Below are positions 15,448-24,800 of a stretch of 26,092 nt of DNA, piece after piece. Every line of letters begins with the position of its first letter. The first letter of the stretch is position 1. The stretch is from contig JAQEDR010000027.1 of the NCBI GenBank assembly GCA_027669155.1, positions 1-26,092 of the forward strand, given 5' to 3'. A program made the translations under genes and the position numbers. The notes below the pieces were generated by a model that had not been told where the DNA came from, did not search any database, and saw only the letters and a program-made list of their open reading frames with translations. This DNA is from Peptoniphilaceae bacterium AM52-5BH (GTDB lineage: Bacteria; Bacillota; Clostridia; Tissierellales; Peptoniphilaceae).

Positions 15448-16233
15448 ATGAACACTACTTTACCATTACAATCATCATTTAAATGGAGGGGCAGAAAATT
15501 TGGCGATGGCAAGTCAAAAAGAAAGGCCCAAAAAGAGAAGATAAGCCAAGAAGCTGGCTTGCCAAAAGATTATATAAAAAAGGCGAAAAAACGCACTTTG
15601 AAAATTCCTTTTGCTTATAACAAGTTTTTCATCTTCCTCAAGGCTAAGTTTGACAAGATTTTTAAACTTGTTTGTATCAGGGATGGCAAGGTCAATTCTA
15701 AATACATAGATAGAATTAACAAGTTTTATAATGGTAGGGCTTCCGACCTATATAAGCTTAACTATCAGATTTTGGCCCGTAGTCTAGAGATAAATACTAG
15801 ATATTATAGCGATATCAGTATGAATAATAGCCTGATAGACTATGAAAAAAATATTAATATTCGCCCTGAATACCTAAAAGAATCTAGGTTCGTAAGAAAA
15901 AAGGGAGAGTATTTATCTTACCTAAAAAGATCCAACAAAACTAATGAAAATCTAATAACAGACACTAATAAGTTTGTTTATTACATGATGGAAAACGACC
16001 AATACCTCCTAGGTCAGCTTAGGAGCAAGCTTGATGAGAAAATCAGGCTCTATATCGATTGGGCTAAGCTTGCCAATAAAGCAGGCTTAGAATCCTATGT
16101 TATAGAAAAACCAAGCTTGATAGGAAAATATAACTATCATTACAACAAGCAATTAAATCTCGGCCAGGTAAATGACATCAAGGAATCTGATGCCTCCTTG
16201 CTAGATATAGTAGCCAGCCTAGATTTTGATTAA
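15448..16233 (+). CDS. unrecognised basic helical protein, 261 aa
   Basis: AAGGAGGG lies before the ATG, 11 bases after the previous stop. The first ~50 residues are strongly basic and low-complexity (KWRGRKFGDGKSKRKAQKEK.., KKAKKRTLK), which suggests nucleic-acid or acidic-lipid binding. The rest is helical and rich in Tyr, Asn and Lys, with acidic ..LLDIVASLDFD at the end. I recognise no domain. It is the last gene before a non-coding repeat stretch, so it may end a transcription unit. Confidence 0.7.
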   Translation: MNTTLPLQSSFKWRGRKFGDGKSKRKAQKEKISQEAGLPKDYIKKAKKRTLKIPFAYNKFFIFLKAKFDKIFKLVCIRDGKVNSKYIDRINKFYNGRASDLYKLNYQILARSLEINTRYYSDISMNNSLIDYEKNINIRPEYLKESRFVRKKGEYLSYLKRSNKTNENLITDTNKFVYYMMENDQYLLGQLRSKLDEKIRLYIDWAKLANKAGLESYVIEKPSLIGKYNYHYNKQLNLGQVNDIKESDASLLDIVASLDFD

Positions 16234-16235
16234 AA

Positions 16236-16440
16236 ATTTGGGAATACGAGAAAAATCTCCTTCAAATATGGCTTATGATTGGATTATAGAAAAGATAGGG
16301 GCTAGTTTAGACTTGTCTTTGCTATAAAAATCTTAGTCAAAGAATTTTGGGAAGATGGGAAAAATCTCCCTCAAATATGGCTTATGATTGGATTGTAGAA
16401 GAGATAAGGGATTTTCATACTTATCTTAATAGAAAAAATA
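16236..16440 (+). repeat. 109-bp non-coding tandem duplication before the lipoprotein gene
   Basis: Two copies start at about 16236 and 16345. TCAAATATGGCTTATGATTG recurs at 16262 and 16371. Flanking AGAAAAATCTCC/GGAAAAATCTCC and GATTATAGAA/GATTGTAGAA also match. The distal part ACTTGTCTT..TATAAA (copy 1) corresponds to ACTTATCTTAATAGAA (copy 2), possible -10 regions. The 230-base gap 16234-16464 holds no gene. Confidence 0.8.
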
Positions 16441-16464
16441 TTTTATTCATTAGGAGGAATAAAT

Positions 16465-17661
16465 ATGAAAAAAATATTAGTTAATCTAGCACTTGTTATG
16501 GTATTGATCTTCGTTTCTGCTTGCGGAATAGTTGGAGGTCAAGAAGCAGAAAAGGAAAATGTCCAAATTCTTTTGGGCATAAGGAATAATTCCAAGTCTC
16601 CTGACCTAAAGAAAGCAGAAGAGGAAATCAAGGGAGCCTTAAAAAGCCAGGGGAATTTGGGCCTAACCCTTATTGATGGGTCACCAAAGCTTGTAAAAAG
16701 CGTTGACAGTCCAAAACTTGATGCCATGCTTACTCCATCAAAGAAGCAATTTATTCTCAATACCCAGTTTGAGGAGATTAATGGCTTTATTAAAGAATTA
16801 AGACCTCAGGCACCTGAGTGTGATATTCTAAAGGCCATAAGTATATCAGCAGATAATCTTGCTGATAAGAATGGGATCAAAAGTCTGGTTATAATGGATA
16901 GTGGCTTATCAACCACAGGTCTACTAGACTTTAGGTCAGCTGATGTGGCAAGCCTTAGGATAGATGATATCATAAGGGCCCTTCAAAGCAAAAAGGCCAT
17001 CCCAAATCTAGAGGGAGTAGATGTTTCCTGGTATGGAATGGGTCAAACTACTGACCCTCAGATAGAGCCTTCTAGTGAATATAAGTATGTCCTAGAAGAA
17101 CTCTGGACAGCTATACTCAAGGAAGCTGGGGCAAAAAGTGTCCACATAGCCAGGGAAAGCATAGAGGATGTTGAGGCTGATAGGTCTGATTATCCTCCAG
17201 TAAGTCCAGTAGACTGTAAGCTAGAAGAAAGCGTCATAGCTTCTTTAGACGAGCCTATGGTCTTTGGCCAGGAAAAGATCGAGTTCAAGTCAGATAGCGC
17301 CGAGCTTTTGACTGACAAAAAGGATGTGGAAGCCAGGCTAAAACCTATAGTGGATTTTATGAATGAGAATTCTCATGAGAAAATCCTCTTAGCAGGCACA
17401 ACAGCTAAATATGGTAGTCAAAAATCTTGCGAAGACTTATCTTTCAAAAGATGCGAGACCATAAAAACCATCTTGGTCAAGATGGGAATAGAAGAGGACA
17501 GGATTGTGCTTTTGGGACTAGGTTTTGAAAATCCCTTCTACCAAAATGACCTAAAGGAAGATGGGAGTCAGGATGAAGCTTTGGCAGTTAAAAACAGGAC
17601 TGTTATAGTCATGTCTTTAAATAGCCAAATAGCCAAGGACTTGCTTGGAAAAAGGAGCTAA
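16465..17661 (+). CDS. lipoprotein with C-terminal OmpA-like domain
   Basis: The product is 398 aa; AGGAGGAA lies 8 bases before the start. A classic type II signal peptide (MKKILVNLALVMVLIFVSACG) has lipobox SAC and acylated C20. Residues ~35-240 form an alpha/beta domain with IKSLVIMDSGLSTTG, VSWYGMGQTTDPQ and LEELWTAILKEAGAKSV, loosely vWA-like in its DxGxS. Residues ~270-390 match the OmpA/MotB fold: IEFKSDSAELL, a central ILLAGTT..YGS, DLSFKRCETIKTILVKMGI, and KNRTVIVM in place of NRRVEI. OmpA-like domains bind peptidoglycan. In a Gram-positive cell, a membrane-anchored copy would tie the machine to the wall. Cysteines near SCEDLSFKRC may form a disulfide. The next ATG follows one base after its stop. 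Confidence 0.85.
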   Translation: MKKILVNLALVMVLIFVSACGIVGGQEAEKENVQILLGIRNNSKSPDLKKAEEEIKGALKSQGNLGLTLIDGSPKLVKSVDSPKLDAMLTPSKKQFILNTQFEEINGFIKELRPQAPECDILKAISISADNLADKNGIKSLVIMDSGLSTTGLLDFRSADVASLRIDDIIRALQSKKAIPNLEGVDVSWYGMGQTTDPQIEPSSEYKYVLEELWTAILKEAGAKSVHIARESIEDVEADRSDYPPVSPVDCKLEESVIASLDEPMVFGQEKIEFKSDSAELLTDKKDVEARLKPIVDFMNENSHEKILLAGTTAKYGSQKSCEDLSFKRCETIKTILVKMGIEEDRIVLLGLGFENPFYQNDLKEDGSQDEALAVKNRTVIVMSLNSQIAKDLLGKRS

Positions 17662-17662
17662 G

Positions 17663-18298
17663 ATGATAAGGGTATATACAGGTCTGGTTGAGACCAACAA
17701 GGCTGATAAGAAAATCATCAAGAAAAGATTAGTCAAATCCAAATGGCGTTTGATGAAAAAAGGCTTTATTGATGAGAAGAATAATATGATTATCCTAGAT
17801 AAGGATGGTCAATTAAGCTCAAACTTCATTGAAAGGGAATATTTCAAGCTGGAAAATAACCTAGCCAACTTTTACCTCAAATACAATGAGTATTATGTGA
17901 GTCAAAGCAAGGATAGATTTGGTTATAAGACCCTGCTTGATGACCTTAGGGTGAATTTTGATAGGGTTGATACAAAAAACCTCCCTACCACAGCCAGGAG
18001 GAAAAACCAAGCTAGGATCCTTGATAACAAGGAAGGCCTCAAAAGATATTACGATGTCAAAAGGGAAATCTTGACTATAGATTGCCATACAAATGTGATT
18101 GTCCAAAACTTTCACTTAAATATAATGGCAGCAAAGTATCTTTTTGAAGAAAATATGTCAGCCTACCTTCAAGGAGCATACCTGGCAAATAAGAAAAAAA
18201 TTTACGAGGATGAATACCAAGTAAATATCAAAAAGGTATTTGAAGATATCAGAAGAAATTATTCTGGTAAATATTTAGAGGAGGAAATAGATGGCTAA
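17663..18298 (+). CDS. unrecognised helical protein, 211 aa
   Basis: I choose ATG 17663 because AAAGGAG is 6 bases upstream and it avoids overlap with the lipoprotein gene; an in-frame ATG at 17645 lacks this. The protein is basic, with no membrane segment. Notable parts are ..KKRLVKSKWRLMKKGF.. near the N-terminus and the helical YLQGAYLANKKKIYEDEYQVN near the end. Size and composition resemble the 261-aa protein upstream (basic start, helical body, late LANK), but I cannot show homology. It overlaps the next gene by 8 bases. Confidence 0.7.
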   Translation: MIRVYTGLVETNKADKKIIKKRLVKSKWRLMKKGFIDEKNNMIILDKDGQLSSNFIEREYFKLENNLANFYLKYNEYYVSQSKDRFGYKTLLDDLRVNFDRVDTKNLPTTARRKNQARILDNKEGLKRYYDVKREILTIDCHTNVIVQNFHLNIMAAKYLFEENMSAYLQGAYLANKKKIYEDEYQVNIKKVFEDIRRNYSGKYLEEEIDG

Positions 18299-18701
18299 AA
18301 AAGGCCTTAGGACCAACCAATTTAACGAGGACTTGCTAGATGATTACAGCTTGGATATAAACTTTTCCTATCCGAGTAGGGAAGATGCAAAGGCAGCCCT
18401 CTTGCCAAAGATTAATGAGTTTTTAAACCAGGATAATACCCTTGATAAAGACTCTGAAGCAGACTTCTTATTGGGAGAAATCAGGGACTTTATAGATGAA
18501 AATATAAAGTACCTAAGCAAACAAAAGTCTGATATGGCCTTAACCCTTAAGAAGACCAATATAAAGAATGATAGGGCTATAGAAAGGTGCCAGGGAGAGC
18601 TAGATCAAATAGCCATAGAAATCCTGACCTTACAGAACAAAAAAACCGAGTCATTCTTTACTAAGATCAAGGCATGGTTTAAGTCATGGTTTGGTAAATA
18701 A
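18291..18701 (+). CDS. coiled-coil protein with amphipathic Trp-rich tail
   Basis: The product is 136 aa; GAGGAGG lies before the ATG, which sits inside the previous gene's end. Residues ~60-120 are heptad-like (..IDENIKYLSKQKSDMAL.., ..CQGELDQIAIEILTLQNKK..), suggesting a coiled coil. The C-terminus FFTKIKAWFKSWFGK is an amphipathic helix that could lie on the membrane. No family is recognised. A linker between cytoplasmic parts and the membrane is plausible. Confidence 0.7.
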   Translation: MAKKGLRTNQFNEDLLDDYSLDINFSYPSREDAKAALLPKINEFLNQDNTLDKDSEADFLLGEIRDFIDENIKYLSKQKSDMALTLKKTNIKNDRAIERCQGELDQIAIEILTLQNKKTESFFTKIKAWFKSWFGK

Positions 18702-18717
18702 GCCAAAGGAGGATCTT

Positions 18718-18783
18718 ATGGCAGTTAATAAAGCTTGTTTTCAAAAATCCTTAATTTACAAAATTTATGGTAAATATGGATAG
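18718..18783 (+). CDS. possible 21-aa peptide or truncated gene
   Basis: A textbook AAAGGAGG (18705-18712) with a 5-base spacer precedes ATG 18718. The frame MAVNKACFQKSLIYKIYGKYG ends at TAG 18781-18783. The ribosome site is among the best in the window, yet the frame is tiny. A further ~70 bases of AT-rich DNA precede the next gene. This may be a leader peptide, a small protein, or the start of a gene lost by deletion. Confidence 0.3.
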   Translation: MAVNKACFQKSLIYKIYGKYG

Positions 18784-18856
18784 GAAAAATAAGTTGCTAA
18801 TAGGTGAAATGTTGCAAGAAAAATCAAAATAAAAATCCTAGGAGGGATATATATAT

Positions 18857-19660
18857 ATGTTAAAATTATTTGAAAAATTCACAAAACAAGTCGATTCTAA
18901 TAGAAAAAACAGGAAGATGCCTACACCTATATTTAAAGACAAGATTGCAGGGATAATTGTCATAGCATGTATGGCAGCAGACTTCGCCGCAGTCTACGGA
19001 CCTATAGACAGTCTATTTACCCAAAATATGGTAGTCACTGCAATCTTGTCATTGGTGGCTGTCCTTGGTCTAGACCTTTCGCCTAGTCTCATAGCTGGGA
19101 TGAAGTCAAGGGGAGAATTCAATCCTTTTAATTTCATACTTCTCTCAGCAGCCTTTGGCCTATCCTTGTACGCCGTCATAAGGCTCAGGAAGGCAAATAT
19201 TTACAACGATTTTGCTAATACTGGGGCCCTTGGCCTAGAAGCCATAAAGGGAAGTGACCTGGATATAAGTCCTCTACAAGAGGCAGGAAGCGACTTTGTA
19301 AGTATCATGCCTATCGTGACTTCAATCTTATCATACTTTGTAAATTATGATAATGATTACTTCGATGATCAGATAGGCCATCTAGCTAGCCAAGAAAACA
19401 CCATGGAAGATTACATGGATAAGTTTAATATAAACTCTGAAATCTACGATGGTTTAGAGGAAAAATTAGAAGATAAATATCAAGAAGCCCTTTCTGATAT
19501 TATGTCATATGATTTGACCCTCCTAGACTTCTGTAAGAGTAGGCTAGCCTTAGCTTGCAATGATCCAGATACTACTACTAGGCTTTTGGAATATTTCGAC
19601 AAGGAGATAGACCAAATTAAAAGCCAGCATGAAGGACTGGATTATAGTGAGCTTGCTTGA
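18857..19660 (+). CDS. multi-pass membrane protein with cytoplasmic helical tail
   Basis: The product is 267 aa; AGGAGGG lies ~10 bases before the ATG. A basic N-terminus precedes about four hydrophobic segments: KIAGIIVIACMAADFAAVYG, MVVTAILSLVAVLGLDLS, FILLSAAFGLSLYAVIRL and FVSIMPIVTSILSYFV. Residues ~165-267 are acidic and helical (..DYMDKFNINSEIYDGLEEKLEDKYQEAL..). No transporter or channel family is recognised. It ends in TGA, followed by an 81-base gap with an inverted repeat, so it may close this transcription unit. Confidence 0.75.
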   Translation: MLKLFEKFTKQVDSNRKNRKMPTPIFKDKIAGIIVIACMAADFAAVYGPIDSLFTQNMVVTAILSLVAVLGLDLSPSLIAGMKSRGEFNPFNFILLSAAFGLSLYAVIRLRKANIYNDFANTGALGLEAIKGSDLDISPLQEAGSDFVSIMPIVTSILSYFVNYDNDYFDDQIGHLASQENTMEDYMDKFNINSEIYDGLEEKLEDKYQEALSDIMSYDLTLLDFCKSRLALACNDPDTTTRLLEYFDKEIDQIKSQHEGLDYSELA

Positions 19661-19693
19661 AAGAAAAGGCTTCCAATTCATTCGCTTTTATCA

Positions 19694-19736
19694 TATAATA
19701 TAAGAAAGTGAAGGCAAGAACTTATATTATAAGGAG
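19694..19736 (+). promoter_or_regulatory. inverted repeat over -10 box and ribosome site
   Basis: TATAATATAAG (19694-19704) is perfectly complementary to CTTATATTATA (19721-19731), an 11-bp inverted repeat with a 16-base spacer. The left arm contains a TATAAT -10 box. The right arm abuts the AAGGAG ribosome site (19731-19736) of the next gene. It could be a repressor operator. If transcription starts further upstream, it could be an RNA hairpin that restricts ribosome access. A -35 (TTCCAA, 19671-19676) is weak. Confidence 0.5.
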
Positions 19737-19741
19737 TAGAT

Positions 19742-21877
19742 ATGGATCAAACACCTAGAGATAAAAGCAATAATATGATGTATTCCTTTGGCTACACAGC
19801 CTTGGTAAATAAGGATAATGAAGATTGGATAAATAAATTTACCAATGAATTATTTGAAATTGAGGATTCGTTTTCCAATCTTCTCCTCCCTTATGAAGAC
19901 CAAAGGCAGATAGAAATCAAAAGCAAACCTCCATTTTATAAGTATATAATAAACTACTTAATGTGGAAGTATCAAGATAAGTTAGGAATTGATAAGAAGG
20001 ATATAGAGGCAAAGGCCAGCGAGATTTTTTCTGCTATAGAAAATGGCAAAAAAAATGATTTGCTAGAAAGCTTAGCTGACTATGTTTATGAAGATTTTTG
20101 CGAAAATGGACTTTCCAACAAGGACCAGGACAATTTTGATAAGCTAGACTTTGCCAGGACTAAGAAGGATGACCAGCTAAAACCAATAAATGCTAGTGCC
20201 TATGTCAGATCTGGCATCAAAAAAGATATCCTAATCACAACAAACCCTCAAAGAAAAAAGATATTGATCTTATCCTTTGGTCTAAATATGGATCTAGATA
20301 CTACCAATGTTTTTCTTAAAAAAGTATTGGGAGAGGAAGGGCTCAATTTTTGGGATGAAGAAGAATTTTTAATCTATATCTGCAAAAAATTCTACGATGG
20401 TAGGGTCGATGAATATATCAAGCTAAAAGAAATATATAACAAGGTAGAGGCCCAGCCGATTTTAAGCCAGGACTTGGTAGATAAGGAAAAAACCCAAGAG
20501 ATTCTGGATATATTTAGGGAATTTATAGAAAAATCCAGAGACGATGACTTTCTAAATATAGAAAAAATCCTAGGAGCCTATAAATATATAAGTCAAAACA
20601 AAACAAGACAGAGAACTATAGAAGAGAGATTTTCCAGGTCCTATAAAAATATAGAAAACAAATTATCCTACGATATTGTAAGTTCCAAGGATATATTGAA
20701 AAAAGAGAAGGAAGATAAGGAAGATTCAGAAGGAGAAGATACCTATGTCAAAGATGAGGATCTTAATTCAAAGGGATATAATGTTAAATATAAGGAAGAA
20801 TTTAAGATAAGGATTTATCCAAAAGTAGGTAAAAAGGTCAAGATTAAAAAGGGTGACGAAATTTTTGGTCAAGAATTAAAAAACAATAGCAAAGCCGATT
20901 TTGTTATAAAAGTAGATGAGAATTACCAAATTGAGGCAGAGGACTATCTGCAAATGGATATTAGAGTCAATAGCGAAGTTCTTTTTGAAAAAAATCCAGA
21001 AAACAAATTCATCTATCACAAGGAAGGTAGTGGTGTAGATGAAGAGCTCATAGATCCAATTTATTACGGCCTAGATGAGGATAATATAAATCACTATGGT
21101 AAAAATTACTATGAAGCATTTATAAATTGTAAGCTCAAAGCTTCAGAGGAACCTATTGAATTTGGTGATTCGATTTACTATGGCGACCAAGAATTTATGG
21201 TTTTAGATGAACTGCCAAGGCTAAACTACCTAGAAATTACAATCTTAGGTCCAGAAAAAAAGACAAGATTGGTTAATATACCAGATATTAAGGGTGCTAA
21301 GTATAGTTTTAGGTCAAATAATAAGGATATAGAAAGAATAGAATTTGTATCCCTTGCTATAAAAACAACCTATAAGGAAAGTATGCTATCCTACCTATAT
21401 AACAAGAAGGCCCTAACAGCCTTTAATCCTAAATATTTAGAAAAGCTTGAGCTATATAGCTGGAAATATGAAGAATTTTACCAAATGCTAAATGATAAAA
21501 GGATTACTCCGAAATATATTAGTAGCATAATAAATATGAAAGGCTCTCAAAGTCTTGATAGGATAAAATTTATAAATATTTTGTTTTTAGAATTTATTAT
21601 GGATGCAGAGGAAAGATACTCTAGCCTTGGTGATGAAGAAAAGATCCAAAAAGTACCAGCCTATGCAAGAAAGGCTTCTTATATTAGGTTTATGAATTAT
21701 GAACTTAAAAAAGTAGGCATGTATGAATATAATCTTTCAAACTCTTATGAAGATCTTTTGGTAAGGATAGCCTGCACAAACGAAGCCTTGGAAACCTATA
21801 GGCAGGTTTGGGGCTTGTATGATTTGATTAAAATGGCAAAAAAAGAAGAAAATAAAAAAGGAATAGTTAATGAATAA
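19742..21877 (+). CDS. unrecognised 711-aa protein, partner of the kinase fusion
   Basis: AAGGAG lies 5 bases before the ATG. Residues ~1-140 are helical. A segment near 165-215, RKKILILSFGLNMDLDTTNVFLKKVLGEEG.., resembles a small helical module that I have seen in uncharacterised Firmicutes regulators (inference). Residues ~310-345 are a charged linker (KKEKEDKEDSEGED). Residues ~350-530 look beta-rich (KVKIKKGDEIFG.., YLQMDIRVNSEVLF, YLEITILGPEKKTRLVNI), possibly Ig-like or FHA-like. The rest is helical. There is no signal peptide or membrane span. It overlaps the kinase fusion by 8 bases, so the two are made together. A kinase substrate or scaffold role is inference. No catalytic motif is visible. 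Confidence 0.75.
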   Translation: MDQTPRDKSNNMMYSFGYTALVNKDNEDWINKFTNELFEIEDSFSNLLLPYEDQRQIEIKSKPPFYKYIINYLMWKYQDKLGIDKKDIEAKASEIFSAIENGKKNDLLESLADYVYEDFCENGLSNKDQDNFDKLDFARTKKDDQLKPINASAYVRSGIKKDILITTNPQRKKILILSFGLNMDLDTTNVFLKKVLGEEGLNFWDEEEFLIYICKKFYDGRVDEYIKLKEIYNKVEAQPILSQDLVDKEKTQEILDIFREFIEKSRDDDFLNIEKILGAYKYISQNKTRQRTIEERFSRSYKNIENKLSYDIVSSKDILKKEKEDKEDSEGEDTYVKDEDLNSKGYNVKYKEEFKIRIYPKVGKKVKIKKGDEIFGQELKNNSKADFVIKVDENYQIEAEDYLQMDIRVNSEVLFEKNPENKFIYHKEGSGVDEELIDPIYYGLDEDNINHYGKNYYEAFINCKLKASEEPIEFGDSIYYGDQEFMVLDELPRLNYLEITILGPEKKTRLVNIPDIKGAKYSFRSNNKDIERIEFVSLAIKTTYKESMLSYLYNKKALTAFNPKYLEKLELYSWKYEEFYQMLNDKRITPKYISSIINMKGSQSLDRIKFINILFLEFIMDAEERYSSLGDEEKIQKVPAYARKASYIRFMNYELKKVGMYEYNLSNSYEDLLVRIACTNEALETYRQVWGLYDLIKMAKKEENKKGIVNE

Positions 21878-24800
21878 AGCAGACCAAAGATTACCAGATA
21901 AATTTTCTGTAAAAATAGAGGGGATGAACAATACCTTTTATGATATTGAAGTTCTAGAGCCTAAGCAAATCGGCGAGGGCAGAAGTGTAAGGGTTTACCA
22001 AGCAAGGGTCAATCTTGATAAGTCCACCACAAAAACCATGATTATAAAAGAGCTCAAGCTTGTAGAAAATAACAAGATAGAGATAAACAAAAATAGGAAT
22101 GATATAGAAAATATATTTTTGGTTTACTATCGCAAAAATAATCCAAGCTATTTTGTTGATAATCAAGAGAAGAAAAAATTTAAAGATGACTTTTTTAAAA
22201 ATAAAAGGATCTTTTCTATCCTAGGAGATGATATGGTAGAGCCCCTATATTTAGCGACCTATGAGGGAAGAGCTCTGGCCTTTTATGAAACAAACAATGC
22301 CAGGAGTCTTGATAATTTCAAATCCTTGGACCTCTTTAGGATAGTAGAAGTTATGCTAAGCCTAGCAAAGATTTTGAAAAATATCCATGACCAAGATATT
22401 GTCTACATGGACCTAAGCCCAAACAATATCCTATACGACTATGAAAGCAGGAAGGTAAGGCTTTTTGATTTTGATGCCTGTATAGACTTAAAGAAAAAAG
22501 ACCAGGTAAGGGAAATATACGGACCAAGCCAACAATCTTTCCTAGCACCAGAGTTTAAAAACACAACAGATATGGATACTATCAGGTCATTTTTCATAAA
22601 TCCTAGCATAGATACCTTCATGTTTGGCTCAAACCTATTTTATCTAATAACTGGCAAATACCTTAACGATAAGATCTTAGAAGACGAAGAACTGATGAGG
22701 GACCTTCTTGCTGGGGAGCTTAACAAAATAAAAAACAAGATTTTTGTAGACGAAGAGATAAGTAAAATCCTAATAGACCTAGTTGTAGAGTGCGTTAAAA
22801 TATATGACAGGTTCATAAGTGATAGTAGTATAATCGAAGACCTAAGCAGGGCAAAAAAATCCATCGAAAAAAAGATGAGACAGCCCCTACTCGACCTTGT
22901 TGGAGCAGCCCATATCTTGGATAAGCACCCTCTTTATGACTATATAGATGAGGATTCAAATATAAATGTAGGGATAATTGCTGATAATGAAAAGGCAAAA
23001 CTATATTTCGATTTGATCTTCGCCCCACTTTTGATAGAAGGAGTCAAGTTAAATTTCACTTTTTATTATAGGAAATCTAGCAATTTTCACGAGTATCTTA
23101 TAGAAAGGGCCCCTCTTTTAAAAAGGACCTGCCAGATAAAGATAAATGGCGAGATAGCTTATGATAAGGTAGATGAGTCCATAACAGACGATACCTATGC
23201 CCATATAGATTTCATAGAAGTAGAAAACTTTGACGACTTAGCTGATATAGAGAAAAATACCTATATCCTAATTTTGGAAAATAAAAACACCAAGGAAGAA
23301 AATCTAGGCAAGAGAATTTTTGATAAGGTCAAAAATGATGACAAAAAAAGAGCCATTATCGTAAGGTCTTTTGACCTTAGCAAGGATAGGACAGATGAAA
23401 ATGAAAAGGCAACTATCCTAATCTACTATGACCAAATCAAAATGGCAACTGAAGAAAGGGGCATATTTGAAGGTAGAATCCTTGAAGAAGCCTTTGGAGT
23501 CCATAGTTTTTATGAACTTTCAAGCAATGAAAGGATTGACAGGGACGAATTATTCGACAATTTTATAAAATCAGATGACCTATACAATGCCAAATCATCC
23601 CTAAGGTCAGCTCTTTCCATCAAATACAAATTCTATGACTGTGGCATTCACAATATCCCAAGACCTTATAGAGAATTTTCAAAGCTAATCAAAAATGAAA
23701 CTCCAATTGATCCAGATAAGCCTCAAGGTCCGACAATTAGGGATAAGATGGCCTATATGGAACACCATTCATGGAATAAATTTATGATAGTAGAAGGCTA
23801 TGAAAAACCTAGCGATGAGGAATTTTTCTCCTATGCCTATAAAAATAACAATGACCATAGAGACAAAAAGGCAAGGCCTTACCCTCTCCATCCTCTCATA
23901 AGCAACTATCACCTAAAAAGAATAGATAGCCAAGAAATAGATGAGATAGACAGGATTTCAGAAAATATAAGCAAGGCCCAAGAAGCAAGCATAAAAACTT
24001 CCGAGCAAAGCCTAGCTTACGATCTCAAATTTTTAGCAAGGGACTATGACTATCCTTTAGACCCTGTGAATGCTAGTTTAAAATCCTATATGCAAAAGCT
24101 AGCCAACCTTATAGAAAATATCAAAAAGGGCGATAAGGATAGCCAGGCTATTTATAAATTTATCGATAGGAGGATAAAAGATTTATTGGAGAGGGGCAGT
24201 CATCAAATATCTCCTTATGTCAAGGACAAGTATACGGCAATTGATGATAGGGTAAAAATAATAATTTCTTATAAAAACTACAAAAATTATAGGCTCGTAG
24301 ATTATGATATAGTAGATGCCATAGGCCAGATTGTTTATGGGCCTGTAGATATACTTTATAAGCCATTTGTATCTGATGAGGGTAGCCTTTGGAAAAATAT
24401 AGCTGCAGTCCTTAAATTTAGACCAGCCCAAGTTGTCTTTATAAAAGATCCAGAAGAAAATATTGCCCATAAATTTGAAACAATCAAGAGCTTTCTCCGT
24501 GATAAGAGAAATTTAAGCTCAACATCTATAAGAATTATAGACCAAAACCAGGCTAAGTTTGAAGTGGAAAATCATTATGATAAGAATATAATCTTTGATT
24601 TTACAGGCAACACCGTTAAGCAGGCTAGATTTACTTCATTCCTTAATATGGCAAGGCCAGTTCCCTATGTCATCTACGAAGGCAATAACCAATGGGATGG
24701 AGACTACGAAGGCCTTGACTACAACCTAACAAAACCTAGCCTAAGTATAGAAGAGACTTTCTACCTAAACAACGCTAGGCTTGATACAGAAGATAAGATA

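Noticed and set aside
10922..18701. Conjugative element (ICE) or type VII secretion locus
   Set aside because: No relaxase, VirB4, integrase, attachment repeats, EssC or WXG100 protein in the window; the VirD4-like ATPase alone is not enough.
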